From positions 248,001-312,000 of the forward strand of contig NZ_PCPB01000002.1 of the NCBI RefSeq assembly GCF_002979535.1: a stretch of DNA of 64,000 bases, written 5' to 3'. The DNA comes from Brevundimonas sp. MYb52 (GTDB taxonomy: Bacteria; Pseudomonadota; Alphaproteobacteria; Caulobacterales; Caulobacteraceae). Numbering within the stretch: the stretch's first letter is position 1; every line of letters starts with the position of its first letter. Below are positions 16,106-26,840 of this stretch, piece by piece. The notes beneath the pieces were generated by a model, which had not been told where the DNA came from, did no database searches, and was given only the letters and a program-made list of their open reading frames with translations. The position numbers were made by a program, and so were the translations under genes.

Positions 16106-16951
16106 ATGGCGCAGCCTCAGGTCATCGTCATCGGCAATGAAAAGGGCGGGGCGGGCAAGTCCACCCTGGCCATTCACATCGTCACCGGCCTGCTGCACGC
16201 AGGCAAGAAGGTCGCCATCATCGATCTGGACCTGCGCCAGCGGTCGATGGAGCGCTTCTTCTCGAACCGCGCCGCCTGGACGGCGGCCAATGGTCACGAT
16301 CTGCCGCTGCCGATCGTGCCCGACATGGGCGACGGCAAGGCCCTGGCCAAGGCCGACGAGGCCGAGCAGCTGGCGCGCTTCGACGCCGCCTATGCAGAGG
16401 CGCAAGTCGCCGACATCATCCTGATCGACACGCCGGGCGGCGACACGGCCCTGTCGCGCGCGGCGCATGGCCGCGCCGATCAGATTGTCACGCCGATGAA
16501 CGACAGCTTCGTCGACTTCGACCTGCTGGGCGAGGTCGATCCGGTGACGCTGGAGCTGAAGAAGCCCTCCATCTATTCCGAGAGCGTCTGGGAGGCGCGC
16601 AAGCATCGCGCCATCACCGAGGGGCGTCAGGTGACGATCGACTGGATCGTCGTCACCAACCGTCTGGCCGTGGCCGAGGCGCGCAACCGGCGCCGTCTGG
16701 AAGAGCGGATGAAGAAGCTGGCCAAGCGCGTCGGCTTCCGTGTCGGGCCGGGCCTGCGCGACCGGGTCATCTATCGCGAGCTGTTCCCGTTCGGCCTGAC
16801 CGTCGCCGACCTGTCGAACGACATCCGCCCGGTGTCGGTTTCGCTGGCCCACGTGGCCGCGCGTCAGGAAATGCGCAACCTGATGCAGGCCATGGGTCTG
16901 GACGACGTGACGGGCGGAGCCCTGGCTCCGCTGGACGCGGCGGCGGCCTGA
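16106..16951 (+). CDS. mipZ: Division plane positioning ATPase MipZ
   Basis: A 281-residue ParA/MinD-family ATPase. The deviant Walker A motif is at residues 10-20 (GNEKGGAGKST, Lys13 and Lys18). IIDLDLRQRSMERFF and the ILIDTPGGDT Walker B region follow. MipZ forms a gradient from the ParB-bound pole and blocks FtsZ polymerisation, so that division occurs at midcell. The AIIDLDLRQR...FFSNR pattern is typical of Caulobacterales MipZ rather than of plasmid ParA. The ATG at 16106 was preferred to a TTG at 16094 because GGGG lies at ribosome-site distance. A J-domain gene follows after 7 nt. Confidence 0.93.
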   Translation: MAQPQVIVIGNEKGGAGKSTLAIHIVTGLLHAGKKVAIIDLDLRQRSMERFFSNRAAWTAANGHDLPLPIVPDMGDGKALAKADEAEQLARFDAAYAEAQVADIILIDTPGGDTALSRAAHGRADQIVTPMNDSFVDFDLLGEVDPVTLELKKPSIYSESVWEARKHRAITEGRQVTIDWIVVTNRLAVAEARNRRRLEERMKKLAKRVGFRVGPGLRDRVIYRELFPFGLTVADLSNDIRPVSVSLAHVAARQEMRNLMQAMGLDDVTGGALAPLDAAAA

Positions 16952-16958
16952 TCGGCGC

Positions 16959-17387
16959 ATGGGGCTGATCTGGCTGGGGCTGGCCGCCGTGGCGGTCTGG
17001 GCGCTGGCCCGACTGGGTCGTCAGACCGAGCGCGCGCGGCGCGGCCACTGGCGCATCTCTGCAACCATCCTCAGCACGGCCCTGTTCGCAGGCGCGGTTC
17101 TGGCTGCCTCGCGCGGGGTGTGGATCGCCGCGATCGGCATGGCGGGCGCCGGGTTGTGGCTGGCGGTGCAGTCGCGAATTCGCACGGCGGCTCCGCGTGG
17201 CGCTGTGGCCGAGCGTCTGACGGAGGCCGAGGCGCGCTCGATACTAGGCGTTTCGTCCGACGCCACGCCTGAGGCCGTGCAGGCGGCCTGGCGCCGCGTG
17301 ATGGCGCGGGCGCATCCCGATCAGGGAGGGACAGAAGGGCTTGCGGCGCGCGTGAACGCTGCGCGGGATCGGCTGTTGAAGGGGTAA
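16959..17387 (+). CDS. Membrane-anchored J-domain protein
   Basis: A 142-residue protein with two N-terminal hydrophobic segments (about residues 2-18 and 33-65) and a C-terminal minimal J domain (LTEAEARSILGVSSDATPEA, then the HPD motif in MARAHPDQGG). J domains stimulate DnaK ATPase, so this probably recruits DnaK to the inner membrane. It starts 7 nt after mipZ and is likely co-transcribed. Client and physiological role are unknown. Confidence 0.85.
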   Translation: MGLIWLGLAAVAVWALARLGRQTERARRGHWRISATILSTALFAGAVLAASRGVWIAAIGMAGAGLWLAVQSRIRTAAPRGAVAERLTEAEARSILGVSSDATPEAVQAAWRRVMARAHPDQGGTEGLAARVNAARDRLLKG

Positions 17388-17408
17388 GGCCCCTTCAAGC
17401 CCTTAATG

Positions 17409-17532
17409 CCGTCATTCCGGGGCCGCGTAGCGGAACCCGGAACCCAGGCTTCTCATCCATACTGAAGGGCGGCGGTGCTTGAGGCCGCCGCCTGGGTCCC
17501 GGATCGGCCTTGCAGGCCGTCCGGGATGACGG
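17409..17532. repeat. 124-bp palindromic intergenic repeat (MITE/REP-like)
   Basis: The intergenic space after the J-domain gene is filled by a large imperfect palindrome. The ends CCGTCATTCCGG (17409-17420) and CCGGGATGACGG (17521-17532) are inverted copies with one mismatch. Inside, GGAACCCGGAACCCAGG mirrors CCTGGGTCCCGG. Such CGTCATTCCGG...CCGGGATGACG elements are widespread interspersed repeats in alphaproteobacteria. It carries no coding frame. It may also act as the 3' end of the transcripts converging from mipZ and parE. Confidence 0.75.
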
Positions 17533-17541
17533 ATGCGCGGC

Positions 17542-19647
<2,106 letters not shown>

Positions 19648-19651
19648 CGGT

Positions 19652-21016
19652 TCAGTCTGAGGCGATTCGGGGACCGGTCTGGTAGGCCGCACGAAGGTTG
19701 GGCGCAAGCGTAGCGCGTTCAGGTCGAGGCTCTGGGTAAACCGCCCGCGCCAGGATGGCCAGACACAGAGCCCAGGGCATGTTCTGGGCGCTGACCAGCA
19801 CGCTCTCGGACAGGGTCAGCAGGATGTAGACGCTGAGATAGGCGATGCCCCAGAAGCCTTCACGTCGGCCCGCTGACGGCAGGCGGATCAGGGTCAGAAG
19901 ATAGGACGAGGCCATGATGGTCCCGACCAGGATCGCGCCCGGCCAGCCCAACTGGATCAGCAGGTCGATCCAGCCGTTGTGGGCCGAGGGCACGGACCAG
20001 CCAGTCTGGTGACGTATCCATGCGGCGGGCTCGGAGTCCGGTCCCCAGAAGGCGTTGTAGCCATAGCCGGTCCAGGGGCGTTCATCGATCATGCGGAACA
20101 GGGCCGTCCAGATCTCGGTGCGGCCGGTCAGGGTCGGGTCCTTGCCCAGCGCCTTCAGGATTTCGGCGGACTCGAACGTCCACAGCCACCATCCGACGGC
20201 GCCGCTGATCACGCCCATCCAGACGGCGACGACGATCAGGGCCGGGGGGGAGCGCTTCAGGCTCCACAGGACGCCGATCACACCGATGCCGATCAGGGCG
20301 CACAACAGAGAGGTCTTCGACCGCGTCGCCAGCACCAGCACGAGGCATAGAACAAGGGCGGCGATCGGTGCGAGCCTGGGCCGGTCCTCCGCGGCCAGCC
20401 AGGCGGCGGCGGCGGTCGCGCCGGCGACCATGGCTATGCCCATCTGGTTCTTTTCATACCAGACGCCGCGCCACATGCCGTCGTTGACGCCATGGTGCAC
20501 GCCGATCGACGGCACAGCGAAGACCATGAAGAGGCTCAACACGCCGAGCACCAGGGCGCAGCAGGCGATCAGCCGAGGCAGGTTCATGCCGTGGAAGCGA
20601 GCGCCCAGATACAGGGCGAAGCTGCCGTTGATGGTCATGGCGATGACGCGCCGTTGCGTCGTGGCGGGGTCGATCGACCAGTATTGCGAGGCGAAGGCCA
20701 GGGCGACCAGGGCGCCCAGGGCCAGCCAGGCTGGCCAGGCTCTGATCACGGTCTCGAACCGCAGCAAAACCAGCCCGGCGGTCATGGCATAGACCGGCAG
20801 CCAGAACAGGCGAAGGATGGGCGTCTCGGCCTGGTCCGGGGCCAGGACAGGTCCGATCAGGGCCCCCGTCAGCATGGCGAGGATGAACCCCGCCGCCGCC
20901 TGCTCCCACATAGGCGGGTCAGCGAGGTCCGACCCAGGCAAGGAGACGCCGGGGTCTGGACGAACGGCGCGCACGGCGGCACGGTCGCTGAACGGGATGA
21001 GGGAAGGGTGAGCCAT
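19652..21016 (-). CDS. O-antigen ligase / polysaccharide polymerase family membrane protein
   Basis: A roughly 454-residue polytopic membrane protein of the Wzy/WaaL/ExoQ class. Its many hydrophobic helices are interrupted by the family segments GVWYEKNQMGIA, LTGRTEIWTALFR and the periplasmic loop PSAHNGWIDLLIQLGWPG. Such proteins ligate or polymerise lipid-linked glycans on the periplasmic side. No other glycan gene is adjacent. The frame is open to 21355 but is there antisense to ltrA. The ATG at 21014-21016 gives a fitting length, yet it overlaps the ltrA start codon and has no clear ribosome site, so the start is uncertain. Confidence 0.82.
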   Translation of the reverse strand: MAHPSLIPFSDRAAVRAVRPDPGVSLPGSDLADPPMWEQAAAGFILAMLTGALIGPVLAPDQAETPILRLFWLPVYAMTAGLVLLRFETVIRAWPAWLALGALVALAFASQYWSIDPATTQRRVIAMTINGSFALYLGARFHGMNLPRLIACCALVLGVLSLFMVFAVPSIGVHHGVNDGMWRGVWYEKNQMGIAMVAGATAAAAWLAAEDRPRLAPIAALVLCLVLVLATRSKTSLLCALIGIGVIGVLWSLKRSPPALIVVAVWMGVISGAVGWWLWTFESAEILKALGKDPTLTGRTEIWTALFRMIDERPWTGYGYNAFWGPDSEPAAWIRHQTGWSVPSAHNGWIDLLIQLGWPGAILVGTIMASSYLLTLIRLPSAGRREGFWGIAYLSVYILLTLSESVLVSAQNMPWALCLAILARAVYPEPRPERATLAPNLRAAYQTGPRIASD

Positions 21017-22172
21017 GACCAGTCTGATGCGCGTTCGAACACCGGGAGAACACGCCAGGGTCGGCTTTGTCGAACTGTTTTTCGACCTGGTCTTCGTCTT
21101 CGCTATCACCCAGGTCAGCCATCTTCTGCTGGCGCACCTGACGCCGCTGGGAGCGCTGGAGGCGGCGATCCTGCTGGCGGCTGTGTGGTGGGTGTGGATC
21201 GACACAAGCTGGATCACCAATTGGCTGGACCCCGAGCGGGGGCCGGTGCGGCTGATGCTGTTCACCCTGATGGCGGCGGGCCTGATCATGTCGACGTCGT
21301 TGCCCCATGCGTTCGGCGACAAGGGACTGGTGTTCGCCTGCGCCTTTGCCTCCATTCAAGTGGGCCGCAGCCTGTTCACCCTGAGGGCCGTGCGAGGGTC
21401 GCCCACACAGAAGGCGAACTTCCAGCGGATCTCGATCTGGGCTCTGCTGGGGGCCGTGTTCTGGATCAGCGGCGGCCTGGCCGAGGGGCAGACGCGGTTG
21501 TTGATCTGGCTGATCGCCCTGGGACTGGAGTTCACGGGGCCGCTGCTGGCCTTCTTCGTGCCGGGTCTGGGACGCTCCAGCACCATGGACTGGGACGTCG
21601 AAGGCGCGCATCTGGCTGAGCGGGTCGGCCTGTTCGTCATCATCTGCCTAGGCGAATCCATCATCATCACCGGGGCGACCTTTGGCGAGTTGCCGTGGAC
21701 GCCAACGGTGGTGACGGTCTTTGTGTCGGCCCTGATCACCACCATCACCATGTGGTGGCTCTTCTTCAGCGAGGCCCACGAGGCAGGATCGGAGACCATC
21801 AGCCACGCCGCCGACCCCGGCGCCATCGCCCGGCGCACCTATACCTATTGCCCGATCATCGTGGTGGCGGGGATCGTGGTCACGGCGGTGGGCGATGAAC
21901 TGGCCCTGGCGCATCCGCTTGGCGTTGCGGGCGTGGCGAAGGCGGCGGTCCTGATCGGCGGACCGATGCTGTTCCTGCTGGGGACGGCCCTGTCGATCTA
22001 CAGCATCTGGGGCAAGGTCGCCTGGCCGCGCGTGGCCGGGGTGGCGGCGATGGGCGCGACCCTGCTGTTCGGACAGGGCCTGTCGCCGCTGCTCCTGACC
22101 ATGACCTCGACGGTGATTTTGGTGCTGACAGCGATCTGGGAGTCCGTCGCGGGCAGAGTAAGGAAGGCCTAG
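21015..22172 (+). CDS. Low temperature requirement protein A (LtrA) family
   Basis: A 385-residue polytopic membrane protein of the LtrA family. The conserved N-terminal VGFVELFFDLVFVFAITQVS signature and the central ERVGLFVIICLGESIIITG motif are clear, with about ten hydrophobic segments. LtrA was named from cold-sensitive Listeria mutants, but its biochemical role is unknown. An AAGGGTGAG ribosome site precedes the ATG at 21015. That ATG shares two bases with the opposing ATG of the divergent ligase-like gene. The end overlaps the uvrD stop by 4 bp, tail to tail. Confidence 0.88.
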   Translation: MTSLMRVRTPGEHARVGFVELFFDLVFVFAITQVSHLLLAHLTPLGALEAAILLAAVWWVWIDTSWITNWLDPERGPVRLMLFTLMAAGLIMSTSLPHAFGDKGLVFACAFASIQVGRSLFTLRAVRGSPTQKANFQRISIWALLGAVFWISGGLAEGQTRLLIWLIALGLEFTGPLLAFFVPGLGRSSTMDWDVEGAHLAERVGLFVIICLGESIIITGATFGELPWTPTVVTVFVSALITTITMWWLFFSEAHEAGSETISHAADPGAIARRTYTYCPIIVVAGIVVTAVGDELALAHPLGVAGVAKAAVLIGGPMLFLLGTALSIYSIWGKVAWPRVAGVAAMGATLLFGQGLSPLLLTMTSTVILVLTAIWESVAGRVRKA

Positions 22173-24514
22173 GAGGCCTTCTCGACGAAGGTGTCGATGA
22201 CCTTCTTCTCGCCCGCCTTGTCGAAGGCGACGACCAGCTTGTTGCCCTCGACGGCGCGCACGGCGCCGTAGCCGAACTTCTGGTGGAAGACGCGGTCGCC
22301 GCGTGACCAGTCGCTGCTGGACTTCGGCGGCGTCACCGGGCGGCTCTGGCCCTCGATGATCGCCTTGCGGGCGGGCGTGGAGCCTGCGCCTGTGCGGGAG
22401 GGCTGGCTCGAGGTGAAGCTCTGGGCGCGTTTCCAGCCGGGGCTGGAGTATCCGGCGCCGAACGAAGGCGTGTCGTCCCAGCGGCTCTTGGGCTGCTGCA
22501 TGCCGGGCGCGCCGCCGCCATTGTAGTAGCCGGTGTCGGACTGCGGATCGACGTGGGCCAGGGGCAGTTCGTCGACGAAGCGGCTGGGCAGTTGCGAGGT
22601 CCAGCGGCCATAGACCAGACGGTTGGCGGCGAAGCTGATGCGCGCGTCCCGCTTGGCGCGGGTGACGCCGACGTAGGCCAGGCGGCGTTCCTCCTCCAGC
22701 CCCTTCATGCCCTTCTCGTCGATGCTGCGCTGGCTGGGGAAGACGCCTTCCTCCCAGCCGGGCAGGAAGACCAGCGGGAACTCCAGCCCCTTGGCGCCAT
22801 GCAGGGTCATGATCTGGACCGCGCCGCTTTCGGACTCGGGCGCAGCGCGGTCGAGGTCCATGACCAGGGAGACGTGTTCCAGGTAGCCCTGCAGGGTGTC
22901 GAACGCCTGCATGGCCTGGGTCAGTTCCTTGAGGTTGTCCAGGCGCGTCTGGCCGCTGGTGCGGTCGGCCTTCTGCATCTCGGTGTAGCCGCTCTCGTCC
23001 AGCAGGGTTTCCGTCACCTGCCAGTGGGGCGTGCCCATGCTTGCCAGATCGCGCCAGCGGTCGAGGTCGCGCACGAAGTTGGCCAGGGGTGTGCGGGTGC
23101 GGGCCTGAAGCTCGTCCGTGGTCAGCAGGTGGCGGACCGCCTGCATGGCCGAGACGCCGTTCTCGCGGGCGATGTGCAGGATTTTCTGGACGCTGGTCTC
23201 GCCGATGCCGCGTTTGGGCACATTGACGATGCGCTCGAAGGCCAGGTCGTCGTCCTCGGACTGGATCAGGCGCAGATAGGCGTGGGCGTCGCGGATTTCG
23301 GCGCGCTCGAAGAAGCGGGGGCCGCCGATGACCTGATAGGGGATGGCCAGCATGACGAAGCGTTCTTCAAACGCCCGCATCTGGAAGGAGGCGCGGACGA
23401 GGACGGCCATGTCCTTGTACTTCATGCCCTGTTTGCGGGCGGTCTCGATCTCGTCGGCGATCAGGCGGGCCTCGGCCTCGCCGTCCCAGACGCCGCGCAC
23501 GCGGACCTTGTCGCCGCTGTCGTCCTCGGTCCACAGGGTCTTGCCCAGACGGTCCTGATTGGTGGCGATCAGGGCCGAGGCGGCGCCGAGGATATGCTTG
23601 GTCGAGCGGTAGTTGCGCTCCAGCTTGACGATCTTGGCGCCGGGGAAGTCGCGCTCGAAGCGCAGGATATTGTCCACCTCGGCCCCGCGCCAGCCGTAGA
23701 TCGACTGATCGTCGTCGCCCACGCAGCAGACATTGCCGGTCGAGGAGGTCAGCAGCCGCAGCCACAGGTACTGGGCGACGTTGGTGTCCTGATACTCGTC
23801 CACCAGGATGTAGCGGAAGCGGTTGCGATACTCCGCCGCCAGATCAGCGTGTTTCGACAGGATGGTGAGATTGTGCAGCAGCAGGTCGCCAAAGTCGCAG
23901 GCGTTCAACGTGGCCAATCGCTTCTGATAGGCGGCGTAGAGGGCATGACCCTTGCCGTTGGCGAAGTCCTCGCCCGGCGGCAGCTTTTCGGGCGTCCAGC
24001 CGCGGTTCTTCCAGTGATCGATCAGGTGGGCCAGCGACTTGGGCGTGTGCTTCTTGGTGTCGATATTGGCGGCTTCGAGCAGTTGCTTCAGCAGCCGCTC
24101 CTGATCGTCGGTGTCGAGGATGGTGAAGCTGGACTTCAGCCCGACCAGTTCCGAATGGCGGCGCAGGATCTGGGCGGCGACCGAGTGGAAGGTGCCGAGC
24201 CAGCGCAGGCCCTCGGCCGAAGGGCCGATCAGGTGGCCGATGCGCTCACGCATCTCGCGCGCGGCCTTGTTGGTGAAGGTGACGACCAGCAGTTCCCACG
24301 GCTTGGCCCGACCTGTGGCCAGGATGTGAGCCAGACGGGTGGTCAGGACGCGGGTCTTGCCGGTGCCGGCGCCGGCCAGGACCAGAACCGGCCCCTCGGT
24401 CGTCTCGACCGCCAGCCTCTGTTCGGGGTTGAGGCCGGACAGGTAGTCAGCCGCGCCTTGCGACGACTGACCGCGGGCGAGGTCGGAAATGCGGGGGAAA
24501 GGCAGGTCGGTCAC
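22169..24514 (-). CDS. uvrD: UvrD/PcrA-type DNA helicase
   Basis: A 781-residue superfamily 1A 3'-5' helicase acting in nucleotide excision and mismatch repair and in removing RecA or stalled polymerase. The motifs seen are Walker A LAGAGTGKTRVL, the Q-motif region LNPEQRLAVE, motif II VDEYQDTN, DDDQSIYGWRGA (motif III), and VMTLHGAKGLEFP-type motif V (IMTLHGAKGLEFPLVF). The C-terminal 45 residues (GDRVFHQKFGYGAVRAVEG) form the Tudor-like domain typical of UvrD/PcrA. The start is GTG at 24514 with no obvious ribosome site. UvrD and PcrA cannot be strictly separated. Confidence 0.93.
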   Translation of the reverse strand: MTDLPFPRISDLARGQSSQGAADYLSGLNPEQRLAVETTEGPVLVLAGAGTGKTRVLTTRLAHILATGRAKPWELLVVTFTNKAAREMRERIGHLIGPSAEGLRWLGTFHSVAAQILRRHSELVGLKSSFTILDTDDQERLLKQLLEAANIDTKKHTPKSLAHLIDHWKNRGWTPEKLPPGEDFANGKGHALYAAYQKRLATLNACDFGDLLLHNLTILSKHADLAAEYRNRFRYILVDEYQDTNVAQYLWLRLLTSSTGNVCCVGDDDQSIYGWRGAEVDNILRFERDFPGAKIVKLERNYRSTKHILGAASALIATNQDRLGKTLWTEDDSGDKVRVRGVWDGEAEARLIADEIETARKQGMKYKDMAVLVRASFQMRAFEERFVMLAIPYQVIGGPRFFERAEIRDAHAYLRLIQSEDDDLAFERIVNVPKRGIGETSVQKILHIARENGVSAMQAVRHLLTTDELQARTRTPLANFVRDLDRWRDLASMGTPHWQVTETLLDESGYTEMQKADRTSGQTRLDNLKELTQAMQAFDTLQGYLEHVSLVMDLDRAAPESESGAVQIMTLHGAKGLEFPLVFLPGWEEGVFPSQRSIDEKGMKGLEEERRLAYVGVTRAKRDARISFAANRLVYGRWTSQLPSRFVDELPLAHVDPQSDTGYYNGGGAPGMQQPKSRWDDTPSFGAGYSSPGWKRAQSFTSSQPSRTGAGSTPARKAIIEGQSRPVTPPKSSSDWSRGDRVFHQKFGYGAVRAVEGNKLVVAFDKAGEKKVIDTFVEKAS

Positions 24515-24662
24515 AGGATAAGCGGCTCACGCAGGGCGGATTCGGAGGAGAACATAAGCAGCACAGCGGCCAAAGTCAGGCCCCGTCTGAAAATGGCCTG
24601 CGGGAACCGTCAAGCCTGACCCCCGTTCTCTCGACCTCAGCGAAGCGACGAGGAGCCTGTGA

Positions 24663-24974
24663 ATGACCGACCCCAATATCCCGCCGCCCGAACGCGTCGT
24701 GCACCAGACGACGATCAACACCACCAGCCCGGAGCGGAAGGGCGGGGGCGGCTTTATGGCCTTCATCCTCGGCGGACTGATCGTGGCCGTGGCCGTGATC
24801 GGCTGGTTCCTCTACTCCGGCGGGCGTCCGCCGGCCGCGCCTGAAGCGCCGGAGGTCAACCTGGACATAAACGTGCCAGCCCCCAAGTTGCCGGAAGCGC
24901 CGCAACTGCCGGACGTGCCGCGCCCGGCCGAGCCGCCGACCGTGACCACCCCGGCCCCGGAGCCTCAGGGCTAG
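24663..24974 (+). CDS. Small proline-rich single-pass membrane protein
   Basis: A 103-residue protein with a charged N-terminus (about 30 residues), one transmembrane segment (about residues 32-53, MAFILGGLIVAVAVIGWFLY) and a Pro/Ala/Val-rich tail full of APEAPEV and PKLPEAPQLP repeats. The topology suggests a periplasmic proline-rich tail. A GAGGAG ribosome site precedes the ATG. I do not recognise the family. The DUF488 gene follows 7 nt later. Confidence 0.7.
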   Translation: MTDPNIPPPERVVHQTTINTTSPERKGGGGFMAFILGGLIVAVAVIGWFLYSGGRPPAAPEAPEVNLDINVPAPKLPEAPQLPDVPRPAEPPTVTTPAPEPQG

Positions 24975-24981
24975 CCGCGTG

Positions 24982-25350
24982 ATGAAGGGGGCTGTGCTCC
25001 TGAAGCGGGCCTATGAGCCGGCGGAGCCCGAGGACGGCCAGCGGGTGTTGGTCGATCGGCTGTGGCCGCGTGGCGTGAGCAAGGAAAAGGCGGCGATCGA
25101 CCTGTGGCTTAAAGAGATCGCCCCCAGCACGGCGCTGCGCCAATGGTTCAACCATGATCCCGCGCTGTGGGAAGAGTTCCAGCGGCGCTATCGCGCGGAA
25201 CTGGACGCCAATGGCGAGGTCGTCGGGCAGTTGAAGGATGTGATCCGCGCGGGGAAGACCACGCTGGTCTATGGCGCGAAGGACGAGGCGCATAACGACG
25301 CCGTGGTGCTGGCCGAGTATCTGGGCGGGACTACTTCAGCCGGTAGCTGA
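24982..25350 (+). CDS. DUF488 family protein
   Basis: A 122-residue DUF488 (YeaO-like) protein. The signature RVLVDRLWPRGVSKEKA is at residues about 21-37, with DLWLKEIAPSTALRQWF and a C-terminal TTLVYGAKDEAHNDAVVL. Members are small cytoplasmic proteins of unknown function. A GTG one codon earlier (24979) is an alternative start. The 3' end overlaps the end of the convergent SIMPL gene by 20 bp. Confidence 0.85.
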   Translation: MKGAVLLKRAYEPAEPEDGQRVLVDRLWPRGVSKEKAAIDLWLKEIAPSTALRQWFNHDPALWEEFQRRYRAELDANGEVVGQLKDVIRAGKTTLVYGAKDEAHNDAVVLAEYLGGTTSAGS

Positions 25351-26050
25351 TGGTGGTGACGACGCGGACCTTCTTGTTCAGCGAGGTGGCTTCGTCGCCG
25401 AAGCCGTCGCGGGGAAGGATTTCGAACGAGCCCTGACCGGCGGACTTGATGGGGCCGAGCGGTGCGCCGGAGTCCTTGGCGAACTGGACGGCGCCGGTGC
25501 GGGCGGCGGCGGTGGCCTCGGCGATCATGGCGGGGCGCACGTCATTGAGTTTGGTGAAGATGTAGGACGGCCCCTGAAAGTCCTGCAGCACCACGCCCTG
25601 ACGCACCAGATCGTTCAGGTTGCGGGTGGTGGTCTGGACCCGGTCGACGTCACTGGTGCGAACGATCACCGTCTGGGTCAGGATAAACCGAGGCCCGCCG
25701 GTCTGGCTGGCGTATTCGCGTGAACGGGTGTCGGCGACGCCGAGTTGGCCCAGATCGACCGAGGTGTCGGGATAGCCCTGGGCTTTCAGGAACTGGCGGA
25801 CGATGGCCAGGTCGCCGTCGATGCGGGCCTGAACCTCGGACAGGACCTCGCCGGAGGCGGTGAAGCGGATGGGCAGGACGGCGAGGTCAGCCTTCACGTC
25901 CTTTTCCGCCAGACCGCGCACGGTGACGGAGCGGTCGCCGGCGCGCGCATTGACCACGCCCTGACCGATCAGGGCGCCGCCGCCAATCAGACCGACGGCC
26001 AGCAGACCACCGATGACGACGGCGGGGATCAGGCGATTGTCGGTTGTCAT
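25331..26050 (-). CDS. SIMPL (DUF541) domain protein
   Basis: A 239-residue protein with an N-terminal membrane segment (about residues 8-28) and a periplasmic SIMPL/DUF541 domain (GDRSVTVRGLAEKDVKADLAVLPI at the start, QDFQGPSYIFTKLNDVRPAMIAEAT in the middle). Family members are linked to oxidative-stress tolerance or signalling, but no activity is established. The ATG overlaps the stop of the upstream RHH gene (ATGA). With ybaY-like and RHH genes it forms a three-gene minus-strand operon. Confidence 0.85.
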   Translation of the reverse strand: MTTDNRLIPAVVIGGLLAVGLIGGGALIGQGVVNARAGDRSVTVRGLAEKDVKADLAVLPIRFTASGEVLSEVQARIDGDLAIVRQFLKAQGYPDTSVDLGQLGVADTRSREYASQTGGPRFILTQTVIVRTSDVDRVQTTTRNLNDLVRQGVVLQDFQGPSYIFTKLNDVRPAMIAEATAAARTGAVQFAKDSGAPLGPIKSAGQGSFEILPRDGFGDEATSLNKKVRVVTTISYRLK

Positions 26051-26283
26051 GCGTCTTCTCCGGCGAAGCTGCGGTCGCCGCCGGCCCATTGCAGGGCCAG
26101 GACGCGACAGGCCGAGGCGAGGGGGCGGCGGCCGCGCCAGGCGTCGATGCGGATCAACAGGGCGGCGCGGCCTAGGTTCAGTTCAGCCCCGATGGCGTCC
26201 AGCACAGCCCAGAACTCCGGCTCCAGCGCCACCGAGGTGGCGTGGCCGGACAGCAGGACGGAACGCTTGGCGAGGCTGCTCAC
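26047..26283 (-). CDS. Ribbon-helix-helix domain protein
   Basis: A 78-residue protein matching the alphaproteobacterial ribbon-helix-helix type 4 domain. The beta-strand KRSVLLSGHATSVALEPEFW is followed by the helices AVLDAIGAELNLGRAALLIRID and a SACRVLALQW tail. RHH proteins are usually dimeric DNA binders, but this subgroup has no defined operator. It begins with GTG, 3 nt after the lipoprotein stop, and overlaps the SIMPL gene start by 4 nt. Autoregulation of the operon is conceivable but not shown. Confidence 0.8.
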   Translation of the reverse strand: MSSLAKRSVLLSGHATSVALEPEFWAVLDAIGAELNLGRAALLIRIDAWRGRRPLASACRVLALQWAGGDRSFAGEDA

Positions 26284-26286
26284 GGT

Positions 26287-26697
26287 TTAGCGGACGCCGA
26301 CCATCATGATGTCCGCCTTGTTCGGCGCACCGTTGGTCAGGACCGAATGGCGGGTGTCGGTGGTGAAGCGCAGGGCGCCGGCCGGGTCGCGGATCTCGGC
26401 GCGGACGGCATAGGTGTGGCGGGCGTCGATCTGGCTGTTCGGCACCGACAGGGTGACGGCGTAGGGCGGACCGCGACCGTCCAGCGGTTGCGTGGTTTGC
26501 GCCAGAACGCGGGCGGGGGCGTCCATCAGGCTGACATCCTCGACCTTGACCGTCAGGACATGGCCGGGCGGCAGCATGATGCGCTCGCGATAGGCGGCGA
26601 TGACCTCGACCTGGGTCGAGGCGCTCTCCTCGCCGGGCATGCTGGAACAGGCGGCGACCACGAGGGCGAGCGGGGCGATCAGCGGAAGGAAGCGCAT
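26287..26697 (-). CDS. YbaY-family lipoprotein
   Basis: A 136-residue lipoprotein. The signal peptide ends at the lipobox VVAAC (Cys17). The mature part contains RIMLPPGHVLTVKVEDVSLMDAP and YAVRAEIRDPAGALRFTTDTRHSVLTNG, the pattern of the YbaY/YscW-type beta-sandwich domain. Such proteins sit at the outer membrane, and their function is not established. It is first in a small operon with an RHH protein and a SIMPL protein. Confidence 0.84.
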   Translation of the reverse strand: MRFLPLIAPLALVVAACSSMPGEESASTQVEVIAAYRERIMLPPGHVLTVKVEDVSLMDAPARVLAQTTQPLDGRGPPYAVTLSVPNSQIDARHTYAVRAEIRDPAGALRFTTDTRHSVLTNGAPNKADIMMVGVR

Positions 26698-26840
26698 GAC
26701 AGGGTGTCCTGTGAGGGGGTTAGCTTAGCAGAACGTCCCATGAAGGCATAAGGCTGCAAGATCATGGCGGCGCTGTCTGAAAACCGGTGATAACGGAGGT
26801 TCCGGTTTCGTTTCCGTTGAGTCGCCTTGAGGCCCTGCCT

